Made by a program: the position numbers and the translations under genes
Part shown: positions 10,041-17,923 of the stretch, one piece after another
Position numbering within the stretch: position 1 is the stretch's first letter
How the letters are laid out: each line of letters begins with the position of its first letter
Source of the DNA: Sphingomonas bacterium
Lineage (GTDB): Bacteria > Pseudomonadota > Alphaproteobacteria > Sphingomonadales > Sphingomonadaceae
Length of the DNA: 39,105 bases
Reading direction: 5' to 3'
NCBI RefSeq assembly: GCF_028289855.1
Contig: NZ_JAQGKZ010000048.1
Location: 1 to 39,105, forward strand
Notes under the pieces: model-generated
The model's input: the letters and a program-made list of their open reading frames with translations, nothing else
The model's database searches: none
What the model was told of the DNA's origin: nothing

Positions 10041-10276
10041 AGCGTCTGGTTGCCTTTGGCTTGATCCTCGCTCTGTCCGCATGCGGCGCCGCGCGCGAGC
10101 TGAAGCCGGCCGAGGGCAAAGCGCTGCCGATCGCCCCCTATGGCGCCACCACGACGCCGACGCCGAGCAAGTTGCTCACCGCTTCGACCCAGGCGCGGCC
10201 CGAGCGCAGCGACGAATTGCTCAAAAGCTCCGAAGAGCGCCAGGGCAACGAATTCGACTTGCCGCCCGCGAACTGA
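10037..10276 (+). CDS. Small lipoprotein, LptM (YifL)-like
   Basis: A 79-residue protein with an 18-residue signal peptide and lipobox LSAC (Cys16). The rest is short, Pro/Thr/Ser-rich and without a predicted fold. Position and size match the small lipoprotein that sits beside lysA/dapF in many Gram-negative genomes; in E. coli that protein (LptM) assists assembly of the LptD/E lipopolysaccharide translocon. Homology here rests on position, length and lipobox rather than on a conserved motif. The GTG start overlaps the argH stop as GTGA; lysA follows after 3 bases. Confidence 0.72.
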   Translation: MKRLVAFGLILALSACGAARELKPAEGKALPIAPYGATTTPTPSKLLTASTQARPERSDELLKSSEERQGNEFDLPPAN

Positions 10277-10279
10277 GGC

Positions 10280-11542
10280 GTGGACCATTTCAATCTGCGG
10301 AACGGCGAGATGTACGCCGAGGATGTCCCCATGGCGCGGATCGCAGCCGAGGTGGGAACGCCGGTCTATGTCTATTCGCGCGCGACGTTCGAGCGCCACG
10401 CCCATGCTTTTCGCGACGGGTTGAGGGACTGTCCCCGAGTCCACCTCGCTTATGCGATCAAGGCCAACCCCAACCTGGCGGTGCTGCGGCTGATGGCCAA
10501 TGCCGGGTACGGCGCCGATGTCGTGTCGGGCGGCGAGCTCGAGCGCGCGCTGGCGGCGGGGATGCCAGCGCATGACGTGGTGTTTTCGGGGGTGGGCAAG
10601 ACCCGCGACGAATTGGCGCAGGGGCTCGATCGCGGGATCGGACAGTTCAACCTCGAGCTCGAGGCCGAAGGCGTCGCGCTGTCGGAGATCGCCGCCGCAC
10701 GCGGCCAGCGCGCGCCGTGCGTGCTGCGGGTCAATCCCGACGTCGATGCCGGTACACACGCCAAAATCTCGACCGGCAAGGCCGAAAACAAGTTCGGCGT
10801 CGCGATCGCCGACGCGCCCGCCATCTACGCGCGGCTGGCGGCGCTACCCGGGCTGAACCTGCGCGGCGTCGCCTCGCATATCGGCAGCCAGTTGCTCAGC
10901 CTCGGGCCGATGGAGGCCACATACCATCGCATCGGTCAGCTCGTCGCCGAGCTTCGCGCCGCCGGACACCGCGTCGATCGCGTCGATCTCGGCGGCGGCC
11001 TCGGCGTCGCCTATCGCGCCGAGGACAAGCCGGTATGGCCTGCCGAGTACGGCGCGATGGTCGCGCGGGTGACGCGCGAATGGGACGTCGAATTGATGTT
11101 CGAGCCCGGGCGCGTGATCGCGGGCAATGCCGGCGTGCTGCTCACCAAGGTGATCTGGGTGAAGCCATCGCCCGCCAATCCGTGGGTGATCGTCGATGCG
11201 GCGATGAACGACCTCGCCCGCCCGGCGCTGTACGACGCGTGGCACGATTTCGTCGCGGTCAGGCCGACCGGCGAGCGCTTCGTCGCCAATATCGCAGGTC
11301 CGGTGTGCGAGAGCGGCGACACCTTCGCCAAGGCGCGCGACATCGACCTGGTCAAGGAAGGCGACCTCGCGATCTTCCGCACCGCCGGCGCGTACGGCGC
11401 GACGATGGCCTCGACCTATAACAGCCGCGCGCTGGTGCCCGAGGTGATGGTCGACGGCGACCGCTATGCTATCGTCGCCGAACGCATCCCGGCCGGGCGG
11501 ATCATGGCCGAGGAGCATGTGCCGGAATGGCTGACGGCGTGA
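10280..11542 (+). CDS. lysA: Diaminopimelate decarboxylase
   Basis: Converts meso-diaminopimelate to lysine and CO2 using PLP. The 420-residue protein has the PLP lysine in YAIKANPN (Lys61), the HIGSQ motif near residue 200, the Gly-rich phosphate loop VDLGGGLGVAY, the EPGR motif and the active-site cysteine in GPVCESGD. Start: GTG at 10280 gives the usual N-terminus MDHFNLRNGEMYAEDV. The 3' end overlaps the following siroheme-type gene by 16 bases. Confidence 0.96.
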   Translation: MDHFNLRNGEMYAEDVPMARIAAEVGTPVYVYSRATFERHAHAFRDGLRDCPRVHLAYAIKANPNLAVLRLMANAGYGADVVSGGELERALAAGMPAHDVVFSGVGKTRDELAQGLDRGIGQFNLELEAEGVALSEIAAARGQRAPCVLRVNPDVDAGTHAKISTGKAENKFGVAIADAPAIYARLAALPGLNLRGVASHIGSQLLSLGPMEATYHRIGQLVAELRAAGHRVDRVDLGGGLGVAYRAEDKPVWPAEYGAMVARVTREWDVELMFEPGRVIAGNAGVLLTKVIWVKPSPANPWVIVDAAMNDLARPALYDAWHDFVAVRPTGERFVANIAGPVCESGDTFAKARDIDLVKEGDLAIFRTAGAYGATMASTYNSRALVPEVMVDGDRYAIVAERIPAGRIMAEEHVPEWLTA

Positions 11543-12297
11543 CCCTGCACAGCCTGCCGATCTTCGTTCGGCTGACGGGACGGCCGGTGATGCTGATCGG
11601 CGACGGCGAGGCAGCGGACGCCAAACGGCGGTTGCTCGAGCGTGCGGGCGCGATGGTCGTCGGCGAGGACGCGCAAGCCGCGCTGGCGATCGTTGCGCTG
11701 GACGATCCCCAGGCGACGGTGGCGCGGCTCAAGGCGCGCGGCGTGCTGGTCAACGCGGTCGATCGGCCCGATCTGTGCGACTTCACCTTACCCGCGATTG
11801 TCGACCGCTCGCCGGTGATCGTCGCGGTGGGCACCGGCGGTGTTTCGGCTGGCTTGGCGGCGGCGTTGCGGCAGCGGCTGGAAATTATGTTGCCGACCGC
11901 GTTGGGTGAGTTGGCCGAAAAGGCGCAGGCGCTACGCGTGAAATTTCCCGATAGCCGCCAGCGTCGAGCGGCGATCAGCGAAGCGCTGGACGATTATCTC
12001 TCGCCGTATCTCCGCGGAAGCGGGGATCCAGAGCCACATGTCGCATCGCTCGCGACTCTGGATTCCCGCTTTCGCGGGAATACGGTGGTGAGGTTTGTCC
12101 TGGAGTCAGCCGACCCCGACGACCTCACGCTGCGCCAAGCCCGCGCACTCTCCCAGGCCGATCGCGTGCTTCACGCGCCCGGCGTCCCCCCCGCCATCCT
12201 CGACCGCGCGCGCGCCGATGCGCCGCGGATCGTTTCCCTTGCCCCGCCGGTTGACCCCGGCGTCGGACTGACCGTGTATCTGGAGATGGCGCGATGA
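11527..12297 (+). CDS. Siroheme synthase-like protein (precorrin-2 dehydrogenase domain) with a vestigial methyltransferase start
   Basis: A 256-residue protein. Residues 1-155 match the CysG N-terminal half: an NAD-binding region (VMLIGDGEAADAKRRLLERAGA), the VNAVDRPDLCDFTLPAIVDRSPV block and the GGVSAGLAAALRQRLE dimer helix, so it should oxidise precorrin-2 and may insert iron. Residues 161-186 are encoded by a palindromic repeat. From about 190 (ESADPDDLTLRQARALSQADRV) it aligns with the first 60 residues of a uroporphyrinogen-III methyltransferase domain, but the GxGxGD SAM-binding loop is lost and the domain stops early. ATG at 11527 has GAGGAG 11 bases upstream; a GTG at 11539 (GTGA overlap with lysA) is an alternative. 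Confidence 0.82.
   Translation: MADGVTLHSLPIFVRLTGRPVMLIGDGEAADAKRRLLERAGAMVVGEDAQAALAIVALDDPQATVARLKARGVLVNAVDRPDLCDFTLPAIVDRSPVIVAVGTGGVSAGLAAALRQRLEIMLPTALGELAEKAQALRVKFPDSRQRRAAISEALDDYLSPYLRGSGDPEPHVASLATLDSRFRGNTVVRFVLESADPDDLTLRQARALSQADRVLHAPGVPPAILDRARADAPRIVSLAPPVDPGVGLTVYLEMAR
12007..12083. repeat. Palindromic repeat (family B) inside a coding sequence
   Basis: Arms 12007-12033 and 12057-12083 are reverse complements with 4 mismatches in 27 bases; the core CCGCGAAAGCGGG-ATCCAG matches the intergenic copy at 35527-35633. The central loop is 23 bases here and 47 in the other copy. It is read through in frame by the siroheme-type gene, adding a Gly/Arg/Ser-rich stretch that has no counterpart in the family. 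Confidence 0.85.
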
Positions 12298-13247
12298 GCG
12301 GCTTTGCGTTTCAAGTCAGCGCGGTCGGCAAGGCGAAGAAATGCGGCATCAAGAATGCGTTGTCGGCGCGCAACGGGTTCGTCTGGGTCCATTTGTCGAC
12401 CAACAACGAGCACGCGCAGGAGTGGTTGGCCAACACCGCCAAGCTCGACGATTATCTGGTCGATGCGCTGACCGCGACTGAAACGCGGCCGCGTTGCGAG
12501 CAAGTCGGTGAAGGGGCATTGCTCAACTTGCGCGGGCGGTCCGATGACGAACTGACCTCGTCCGATCCGCTCGCTTCGGTGCGGATTTGGGCGATCGACC
12601 GCCGGGTCATCTCGGTCACGCGCAAGAAGCTGCTCGCGGTCGATACGGTGGAACATTGCGTCGCCGAGGGCAACGTGCTCGATCCGGGTGACCTCATCAC
12701 CGAATTCGCCACCGCGATCACCAGCGATCTCGATCCCGACGTCGCGCAACTGGGCGACGATCTCGACGAATGCGAGACTCAGCTCGACGCCGAAAAAGTG
12801 TTCGAACTGCGCCGCACCGTGTCGCGCGTGCGCGTCCAGTCGATCGGGTATCGCCGCTTTCTGGCGCCGCAGCGCTCAGCGCTTGAAAAGCTCGCGACGC
12901 TGCCCGTCGGGTGGCTCTCCGACGACGACCGCTTGCATTTGTCCGCCGCCGCCGACCGCGCCGCACGGATGGCCGAGGAGCTGGAGAGCATCCGCGAGCG
13001 CGCCGCGCTGACCCACGAGGCGCTGACCGACTTGCGCGCCGAACAGATCGACCAACGCAGTCTGATCATTTCGATCGCCGCGATGATCTTCCTGCCGCTG
13101 ACCTTCCTGACCGGGTTGTACGGGATGAACGTGCGCGGGCTGTGGCTGGCCGATCAGCCCTGGGCGTTCGATGCGATCGTCGGGATTTGCGTGCTGACCG
13201 CAGTGGGCGTGACCGGCTATTTCGTCCGCAACCATTGGTTGCGGTGA
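12294..13247 (+). CDS. zntB: CorA/ZntB-family divalent cation transporter
   Basis: A 317-residue protein: a cytoplasmic alpha/beta domain (1-150), a long helical stalk (about 150-250) and two C-terminal membrane helices, the first ending with the family signature GMN in LYGMN (residues 275-279). The loop after GMN and the overall length fit ZntB-type zinc transporters rather than classical CorA; the ion is not certain from sequence. ATG overlaps the upstream stop (ATGA). It ends 7 bases from the convergent response-regulator gene. Confidence 0.85.
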   Translation: MSGFAFQVSAVGKAKKCGIKNALSARNGFVWVHLSTNNEHAQEWLANTAKLDDYLVDALTATETRPRCEQVGEGALLNLRGRSDDELTSSDPLASVRIWAIDRRVISVTRKKLLAVDTVEHCVAEGNVLDPGDLITEFATAITSDLDPDVAQLGDDLDECETQLDAEKVFELRRTVSRVRVQSIGYRRFLAPQRSALEKLATLPVGWLSDDDRLHLSAAADRAARMAEELESIRERAALTHEALTDLRAEQIDQRSLIISIAAMIFLPLTFLTGLYGMNVRGLWLADQPWAFDAIVGICVLTAVGVTGYFVRNHWLR

Positions 13248-13254
13248 CCGAACG

Positions 13255-13794
13255 CTAGGCCTTCAGACGCGCCACTTCGGCGATCAGCCGCTGACGCTCG
13301 GCGCGGACGGCGGCGAGTTCGGCGCGCGCTTCGCCCAATTCCATCGCCCGCGCGGCGATGCGGGCATCGAGCGCGGCGTTGGAGCGCTTGAGGTCGGCGA
13401 TCCGCCGGGACCGTGCCAGTGTGCGCTCGATCCGTGCCGCGAGCACATCGAAGTCGAACGGCTTGGCGAGATGGTCGTCGGCCCCTGCCGCCAATGCCTC
13501 GATCGCCGCTTGGGGATCGCTCCGCGCCGTGACCACGATCACCGGCAAATCGGAGGTTTCGGTGCGCGAGCGCAGTTCAGCGAGCACCTGGATGCCGCTC
13601 ATGCCAGGCATCACCAAGTCGAGCACGACCAGGTCGAAGCCGCGTCCGGCAATCATGTCGAGCGCCTCACCACCATTGTCGACCAGCGCGGTAAGGTAGC
13701 CCAGGCCGGTTAGCCGCTCGCCAATCACGTTCAGATTGGTGCGGCTGTCATCGACCACTAGGATCGTGCGCACTGGCTGATTGGGACTACCCAC
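13255..13794 (-). CDS. Single-domain response regulator with C-terminal coiled coil, last gene of the fliD-fliS operon
   Basis: A 179-residue protein. The receiver domain spans residues 8-122 with acidic residues D15/D16, phospho-acceptor D59 (VVLDLVMPGMSG), T89 and K111 (LAKPFD). After it come about 55 residues rich in Ala, Arg and Glu with a heptad look (MELGEARAELAAVRAERQRL), a probable coiled coil; there is no DNA-binding or enzymatic output domain. Start: GTG at 13794, preceded by a GAGGGGGTAGAG purine tract, 10 bases after the fliS stop. Context suggests it relays a signal to the flagellum or dimerises with another regulator, but nothing in the sequence names the partner. Confidence 0.82.
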   Translation of the reverse strand: MGSPNQPVRTILVVDDSRTNLNVIGERLTGLGYLTALVDNGGEALDMIAGRGFDLVVLDLVMPGMSGIQVLAELRSRTETSDLPVIVVTARSDPQAAIEALAAGADDHLAKPFDFDVLAARIERTLARSRRIADLKRSNAALDARIAARAMELGEARAELAAVRAERQRLIAEVARLKA

Positions 13795-13804
13795 CTCTAC
13801 CCCC

Positions 13805-14209
13805 TCACGCTGCCGCGCGAACCTGTGCCCAGGCGGCCGCGATTTCTTCGAGGCTACCGGCGACGTCGCGAAACGGGCGCGGATCCTGCCCGATACTGGC
13901 ATCGACTATCGTCGCGCGTGCGCCGCCGTACAGCCGCGCCAGCGTATGCGACACATCGCCGCCCAGGTCAAAATCGAGACCGGCTTCGAGCGCGAACAGG
14001 ATCGCGGTGGCGCGCGTCACCTTCTCGCTCTTGAGCGCGTAATCGCGCTTCTCGGTCGCCCAGGCGGCGACGCGCAACGCGCGGACCAGTTCGTCGTACA
14101 GCAATTGCACCAGCGCCGGCCCGTCGGCCTCCGCGGTGCGCCCGACCAGGTCGATCTGACGGTATTTGGTGTAGGGGTCGGCCCCCAACGCGGTCGCGTA
14201 GCCGGGCAT
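13805..14209 (-). CDS. fliS: Flagellar export chaperone FliS
   Basis: A cytoplasmic four-helix chaperone that binds the flagellin C-terminus and keeps it unfolded until export. The 134-residue protein begins MPGYATALGADPYTKYRQIDLVGRT, then LVQLLYDELVRAL and the conserved KSEKVTRATAILFALEAGLDF block. The ATG at 14209 shares a base with the fliD stop (TGATG); the frame extends six codons further but the MPGYA start is the family norm. Between fliD and the response regulator gene. Confidence 0.95.
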   Translation of the reverse strand: MPGYATALGADPYTKYRQIDLVGRTAEADGPALVQLLYDELVRALRVAAWATEKRDYALKSEKVTRATAILFALEAGLDFDLGGDVSHTLARLYGGARATIVDASIGQDPRPFRDVAGSLEEIAAAWAQVRAAA

Positions 14210-15684
14210 CAGTTTGACTTGTTCCACGCGTCGATCTGGTTCTTCAGGAACGACTGGGTGGATTTATACGCCGCGACTTTGGAATTCATGCTGGCAAATT
14301 GCTGGGTCAGCCGGGTGGTCATCGCGTCCGACTGGGTCGCGATCGAATCCTGCGCCTTCGCCACCGCCGACGCCTGTTCGTTATAGCGCTTGGCCGACGC
14401 GCCCAGCCCGTAAAGCGTGCTGCTGGCGCCGAGTGACACCGAGTTGAGCGCGGCGGTCAGCCCATCGGTGCTGGTGGTCGAGAATGCGAACATCGCCTCG
14501 ACCGCGTCGGGCGAATTGGCAAGCGCGCGCGTCACCGTCGCGTCGTCGACCGACAGCGTGCCGTTGCGGTTGGTCTTGACGCCGATCTCGCCCAGCGTGG
14601 TCGGGGTGCCAGCGGCGACGTTCGACAGCACCGGCTTGGTCGTCAGCGCGCGCAACGAACGAAGCAGAGTCTGCGCCGCAGCGTCGCCGCGCAGTGGGCC
14701 GGTTTGCGGATCGAGCTGCTCAGTCAGCGTCTTGAGCACTTCGTTATAGGTATCGACGAAATCGCTGATCGAGCTTTTGAGCGCGTCGGTCGGGGTGCTG
14801 CTGGTCAGCGCGACGGCGCTATTGCTGGTGCCGGTCAGTTGCAGCTTCACACCCGCGACCAGATCGCTGATCGTGTTCGACGCGCGTTCGACCGCGACGC
14901 CGTCGACGCTCAGCCGCGCATTCTGCGCGCCAGCGGTCAAAGCGGTGCCGGTGGCACCGACGCCGACGTTGAGCTGCGCGAGATTGCCCGATGGATCGTC
15001 GGTCGCCTCCAGGTTGAACGCCTGTGCCGCGCCAGTCGCGCCCTTGAGCGATAGATAAGCGCTGCCATCGGCGTCGGTGACCACCGAGGCGGTGACGCTC
15101 GCTTTCTTGGCGTTGATCGCGGCGGCGATGCCGTCGAGGCTGGTCGCGCCCGCCGCGATATCGATCGTCACCGGCGTGCCGCTGCCCGCGGCAAAGCCGG
15201 TCATCGCCGTTTTGTCGCTATTGTACGTCGCGGTGCCGAGCGTCAGCGTCAGCGTGCCGGTGCCGAGCGCGCTGGTGCGCGTCGCGACGGCGGTGGTGGT
15301 GCGGGTGGCCTGGCCGGTTGCGAGTTGGCTCACTGTCACCGAGGTCGACAGTCCGGCGAGCTTTGCCCCCGACAGTGCCGATGCGGTCAAGATGCTGCTG
15401 TTCGACGAGACCGGCTGGCTCTGCAACGTCCCGCCGGTCGCTAGCCCCTTGAGCGCGCTGGCGAACTGACTGACCGTGCTCATCAGCGTCGAAGTCGCCG
15501 AAATCTGCGCGGTGATGTCGGTGGATTTCTGGGTCAGCGCGCCCGTCTTGGCGGCGAATTGCGCCTGGACGAGCGACGCCACCAGCGATGCGGTATCGAC
15601 CCCCGACCCGCTCGACAGCGAACTGAACAAGGATTGCGCGGCTGAAGCGGTTACGCTGCTCGCGCTTGGGGTGGTCGTTGGCAC
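14209..15684 (-). CDS. fliD: Flagellar filament cap protein FliD (HAP2)
   Basis: Forms the cap at the filament tip that guides flagellin folding. The 491-residue protein has the FliD N-terminal domain (GSGVDTASLVASLVQAQ), a beta-rich Ala/Thr middle and a helical C-terminus (FVDTYNEVLKTL, then MTTRLTQQFASMNSKVAAYKSTQSFLKNQ), as in the FliD_N/FliD_C families. The composition is rich in Ser, Thr and Ala with no Cys, as is usual for filament proteins. A sigma-28-like promoter lies 29 bases upstream. First gene of the fliD-fliS-response regulator operon. Confidence 0.95.
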   Translation of the reverse strand: MPTTTPSASSVTASAAQSLFSSLSSGSGVDTASLVASLVQAQFAAKTGALTQKSTDITAQISATSTLMSTVSQFASALKGLATGGTLQSQPVSSNSSILTASALSGAKLAGLSTSVTVSQLATGQATRTTTAVATRTSALGTGTLTLTLGTATYNSDKTAMTGFAAGSGTPVTIDIAAGATSLDGIAAAINAKKASVTASVVTDADGSAYLSLKGATGAAQAFNLEATDDPSGNLAQLNVGVGATGTALTAGAQNARLSVDGVAVERASNTISDLVAGVKLQLTGTSNSAVALTSSTPTDALKSSISDFVDTYNEVLKTLTEQLDPQTGPLRGDAAAQTLLRSLRALTTKPVLSNVAAGTPTTLGEIGVKTNRNGTLSVDDATVTRALANSPDAVEAMFAFSTTSTDGLTAALNSVSLGASSTLYGLGASAKRYNEQASAVAKAQDSIATQSDAMTTRLTQQFASMNSKVAAYKSTQSFLKNQIDAWNKSN

Positions 15685-15712
15685 TATGATATCTCCGCGC
15701 GCGTCGGATCAT

Positions 15713-15739
15713 AGAACGGCCGGACGCCCGCAATTTTTA
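15713..15739 (-). promoter_or_regulatory. Sigma-28 (FliA)-type promoter of fliD
   Basis: On the minus strand TAAA (rc of 15736-15739) is separated by exactly 15 bases from GCCGTTCT (rc of 15713-15720). The known FliA consensus is TAAA-N15-GCCGATAA; the first four bases of the -10 and the spacing match. It lies in the 64-base gap between flhB and fliD and points to fliD, a typical late FliA-dependent gene. Confidence 0.72.
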
Positions 15740-15748
15740 GCTGTTTCC

Positions 15749-16876
15749 TCATTGCCGGACGCCGTCTTCGTCGAACCGTGCGGTGGCCGGGACGTCGATG
15801 CTGGGTTGCGCCGCGCCGGCGCGCGCGTTGAGGTTGAAAACAAAGGCCAAAACGGTGGCGATCGCAGCGTAGAGATCGTCGCGAACCTCCTGCCCCTCGC
15901 GGCTGGTGTAATAGACCGCACGCGCCAGCGCGGGGTATTCGAGGATCGGCACCTGTTCCTCGCCCGCGACATCCCGGATCGCCAGCGCGGTGACGCCGCG
16001 GCCCCGGGCGACCACGACCGGCGCAACGTCGCTCTCACGATCGTAGCGCAACGCGACCGCGAAATGGGTCGGGTTGGTGAGGATGACATGCGCGGAGGCG
16101 ACCGCGCTGCGTACGTTGCGGCGGCTCATCTCGCGCTGACGCTGACGGAGGTGCTGCTTCGCCTCGGGCGAACCCTCGGTTTCCTTATGCTCGTCGCGGA
16201 TTTCTTGCTTGGTCATCTTGAGCTTGGCGAGCAGCCGGACGATCTGGATCGGCAGATCGACGCCCGCGATGATGACGAGGCCGCCCGCCATCACGAACAA
16301 GATGGTGATGAACGTCCCCGACAGCGCGCCGACCGCACCCGCGACATCGGCCGACGAGGCCAGCCCCATCGTCGGCTGCGCGGTACGCCAGAGCAGCCAG
16401 GCGCCGATCCCGCCGAGCAGCACGACCTTGAGCAGCGACTTGCCGAGTTCGATCCAGCCGGTCGGGCCGAAGATCCGCTTGAGCCCCGACGCGGGATTCA
16501 CCCGCGAGAATTTGGGCTGAAGCAGCGTGCCGTTGAAGCGGAACGAGCCGAGCCCCGCCTGGCTGAAGATCGCCGCCGCCATCGCGATCAGGAACAGGCT
16601 GCCGATCGCCGGCGCCAGTCCGAGGCCAGCCTGAGCCAGCGGCTTCATCGGCGACCAATCCTCGATATCGCCACGCCCGAAGCGGAAGCTCGCCTGCATG
16701 ATGCCTTCGCACGCATGAACGAGAGACTGCCCGAACAGCGCCAGCCAGCCGCACCCCGCAAGCACGATCAATGCCGTCGCGAACTCGCGCGACTTGAGGA
16801 CATCGCCCTTGTCGACCGCGTCCTTGCGACGCTTGGCTGTCGGCAGCTCTGTCTTGTCGCCTTCATATTCCGCCAT
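15749..16876 (-). CDS. flhB: Flagellar export gate/substrate-switch protein FlhB
   Basis: A component of the flagellar type III export gate that switches specificity from hook to filament proteins. The 375-residue protein begins MAEYEGDKTELPTAKRR, has four membrane helices in residues 30-215, a charged linker and the autocleavage site NPTH at residues 268-271 in the cytoplasmic domain. The ATG at 16876 shares a base with the end of the fliR frame (TGATG), so it is translationally coupled to fliR. The same frame is open for another 96 codons upstream, but that is a shadow of fliR. Last gene of the fliK-flhB operon. Confidence 0.96.
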   Translation of the reverse strand: MAEYEGDKTELPTAKRRKDAVDKGDVLKSREFATALIVLAGCGWLALFGQSLVHACEGIMQASFRFGRGDIEDWSPMKPLAQAGLGLAPAIGSLFLIAMAAAIFSQAGLGSFRFNGTLLQPKFSRVNPASGLKRIFGPTGWIELGKSLLKVVLLGGIGAWLLWRTAQPTMGLASSADVAGAVGALSGTFITILFVMAGGLVIIAGVDLPIQIVRLLAKLKMTKQEIRDEHKETEGSPEAKQHLRQRQREMSRRNVRSAVASAHVILTNPTHFAVALRYDRESDVAPVVVARGRGVTALAIRDVAGEEQVPILEYPALARAVYYTSREGQEVRDDLYAAIATVLAFVFNLNARAGAAQPSIDVPATARFDEDGVRQ

Positions 16877-17649
16877 CAGCCGAACACCAGGCGTTGCGCG
16901 GCATCGAGCCCTTCCTGGACGATGACGAGCATGTAATCTCCCATCGCCGGCATCGCGAGCGCGAGCGCGACGACCCCGACCGCGAGGCTGGCGGGTAGCC
17001 CGACCGCAAACAGGTTGAGGCTGGGTGCGGCGCGGCTGATCATCCCGACGATCAGGTTGAGGCACAGCAGCAGGAAGCCGACCGGCAGCGCGAGCAGCAG
17101 CCCGGCGGCGAAGGTATAGCCGCCGAAAAACGCGATATCCTTGAGCCGCTAGGGCGCGAGCCATGCGCCGCCCGGTGGCAGGATCGTGTAGCTGCGCACC
17201 AGCATGTCGACGAGCACGAGGTGACCGTTCACCGACAGGAACAGCAAGGTCATCAGCACCGACAGGAACTGGCCGAGTGCCGGGGTCGAACGCCCGTTTT
17301 GCGGATCGATCGCCGAGGCGAACCCGATCCCCATCGAGGTGCCGATCACTTCGCTCGCGATCATCGGCGCGGCGAACGCGATTTGAAGCACGAAACCGAT
17401 CGCCAGCCCGATCAGGGCTTCGGCGGCGACGCTCAGGATGGTGGCCACCCCGAAAATCTCGGCGGGCGGCACGACCGGGTGGACCGCGAGCACCAGCACG
17501 CCGATCGCGCCCGACAACGAGATTCGCACCGGTAGAGGAATCGACACCGCGCCGAACACCGGTGCCGCGACGAACGCCGCCCCGATCCGCACCATCACGA
17601 ACACGAGCGCCCAGAGCTGGGGTTCGACGGACAGGCCGAAGCCCAGCAC
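16876..17649 (-). pseudogene. fliR: fliR, flagellar export gate protein, interrupted by an in-frame amber codon
   Basis: FliR forms part of the FliPQR channel. From GTG 17649 the frame codes 166 residues of good FliR (to the family block TILPPGGAWLAP) and then hits TAG at 17149-17151. Without any shift, the same frame continues RLKDIAFFGGYTFAAGLLLA, then LNLIVGMISRAAPSLNLF and ends LVFG-TGA at 16876, overlapping flhB as expected. Total length would be 257 residues, the family norm, so the TAG is the only lesion. The missing part holds the last membrane helices and the SRAAPxLNxF segment needed for function. It may be a true nonsense mutation, a sequencing error or a readthrough site. GTG start two bases after the fliQ TAA. 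Confidence 0.88.
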
Positions 17650-17650
17650 G

Positions 17651-17920
17651 TTATTTCACCAGATCGGGGATGCGCCCGAAGATATCGATCGTGAAATCGC
17701 TGAGCAGCCCCATCATCATCCCGCCGAAGATCACGAGCGCGATCCCGACGACGAGCAGCTTGGGGACGAAGGTCAGCGTCTGCTCGTTGATCGAGGTCGC
17801 AGCCTGAACCATGCCGAGGATCAGCCCGGCGAGGAGCGCGGGGATCAGCACCGGCGCGGCGGCGAGCGCCAGCACCCACATCGTCTGGTCGGCGACACCC
17901 AGGAAGTAATCGGCGTCCAT
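17651..17920 (-). CDS. fliQ: Flagellar export gate protein FliQ
   Basis: An 89-residue inner-membrane protein with two membrane helices (about 15-40 and 50-75); four copies assemble on the FliP-FliR core of the export channel. It shows the family features VQAATSINEQTLTFVPKLL in the loop and DFTIDIFGRIPDL at the C-terminus. ATG at 17920; the gene lies between a 42-codon ORF and fliR. Confidence 0.95.
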   Translation of the reverse strand: MDADYFLGVADQTMWVLALAAAPVLIPALLAGLILGMVQAATSINEQTLTFVPKLLVVGIALVIFGGMMMGLLSDFTIDIFGRIPDLVK

Positions 17921-17923
17921 CGG

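Noticed and set aside
12100..12297. Functional uroporphyrinogen-III methyltransferase domain at the end of the siroheme-type gene
   Set aside because: Only about the first 60 residues resemble the domain and the Gly-rich SAM-binding loop is absent.
15749..17164. Possible FliR-FlhB fusion, since the flhB frame stays open upstream into fliR
   Set aside because: The open upstream part is in a different frame from fliR and gives Arg-rich nonsense; the true fliR frame ends at the TGATG junction.
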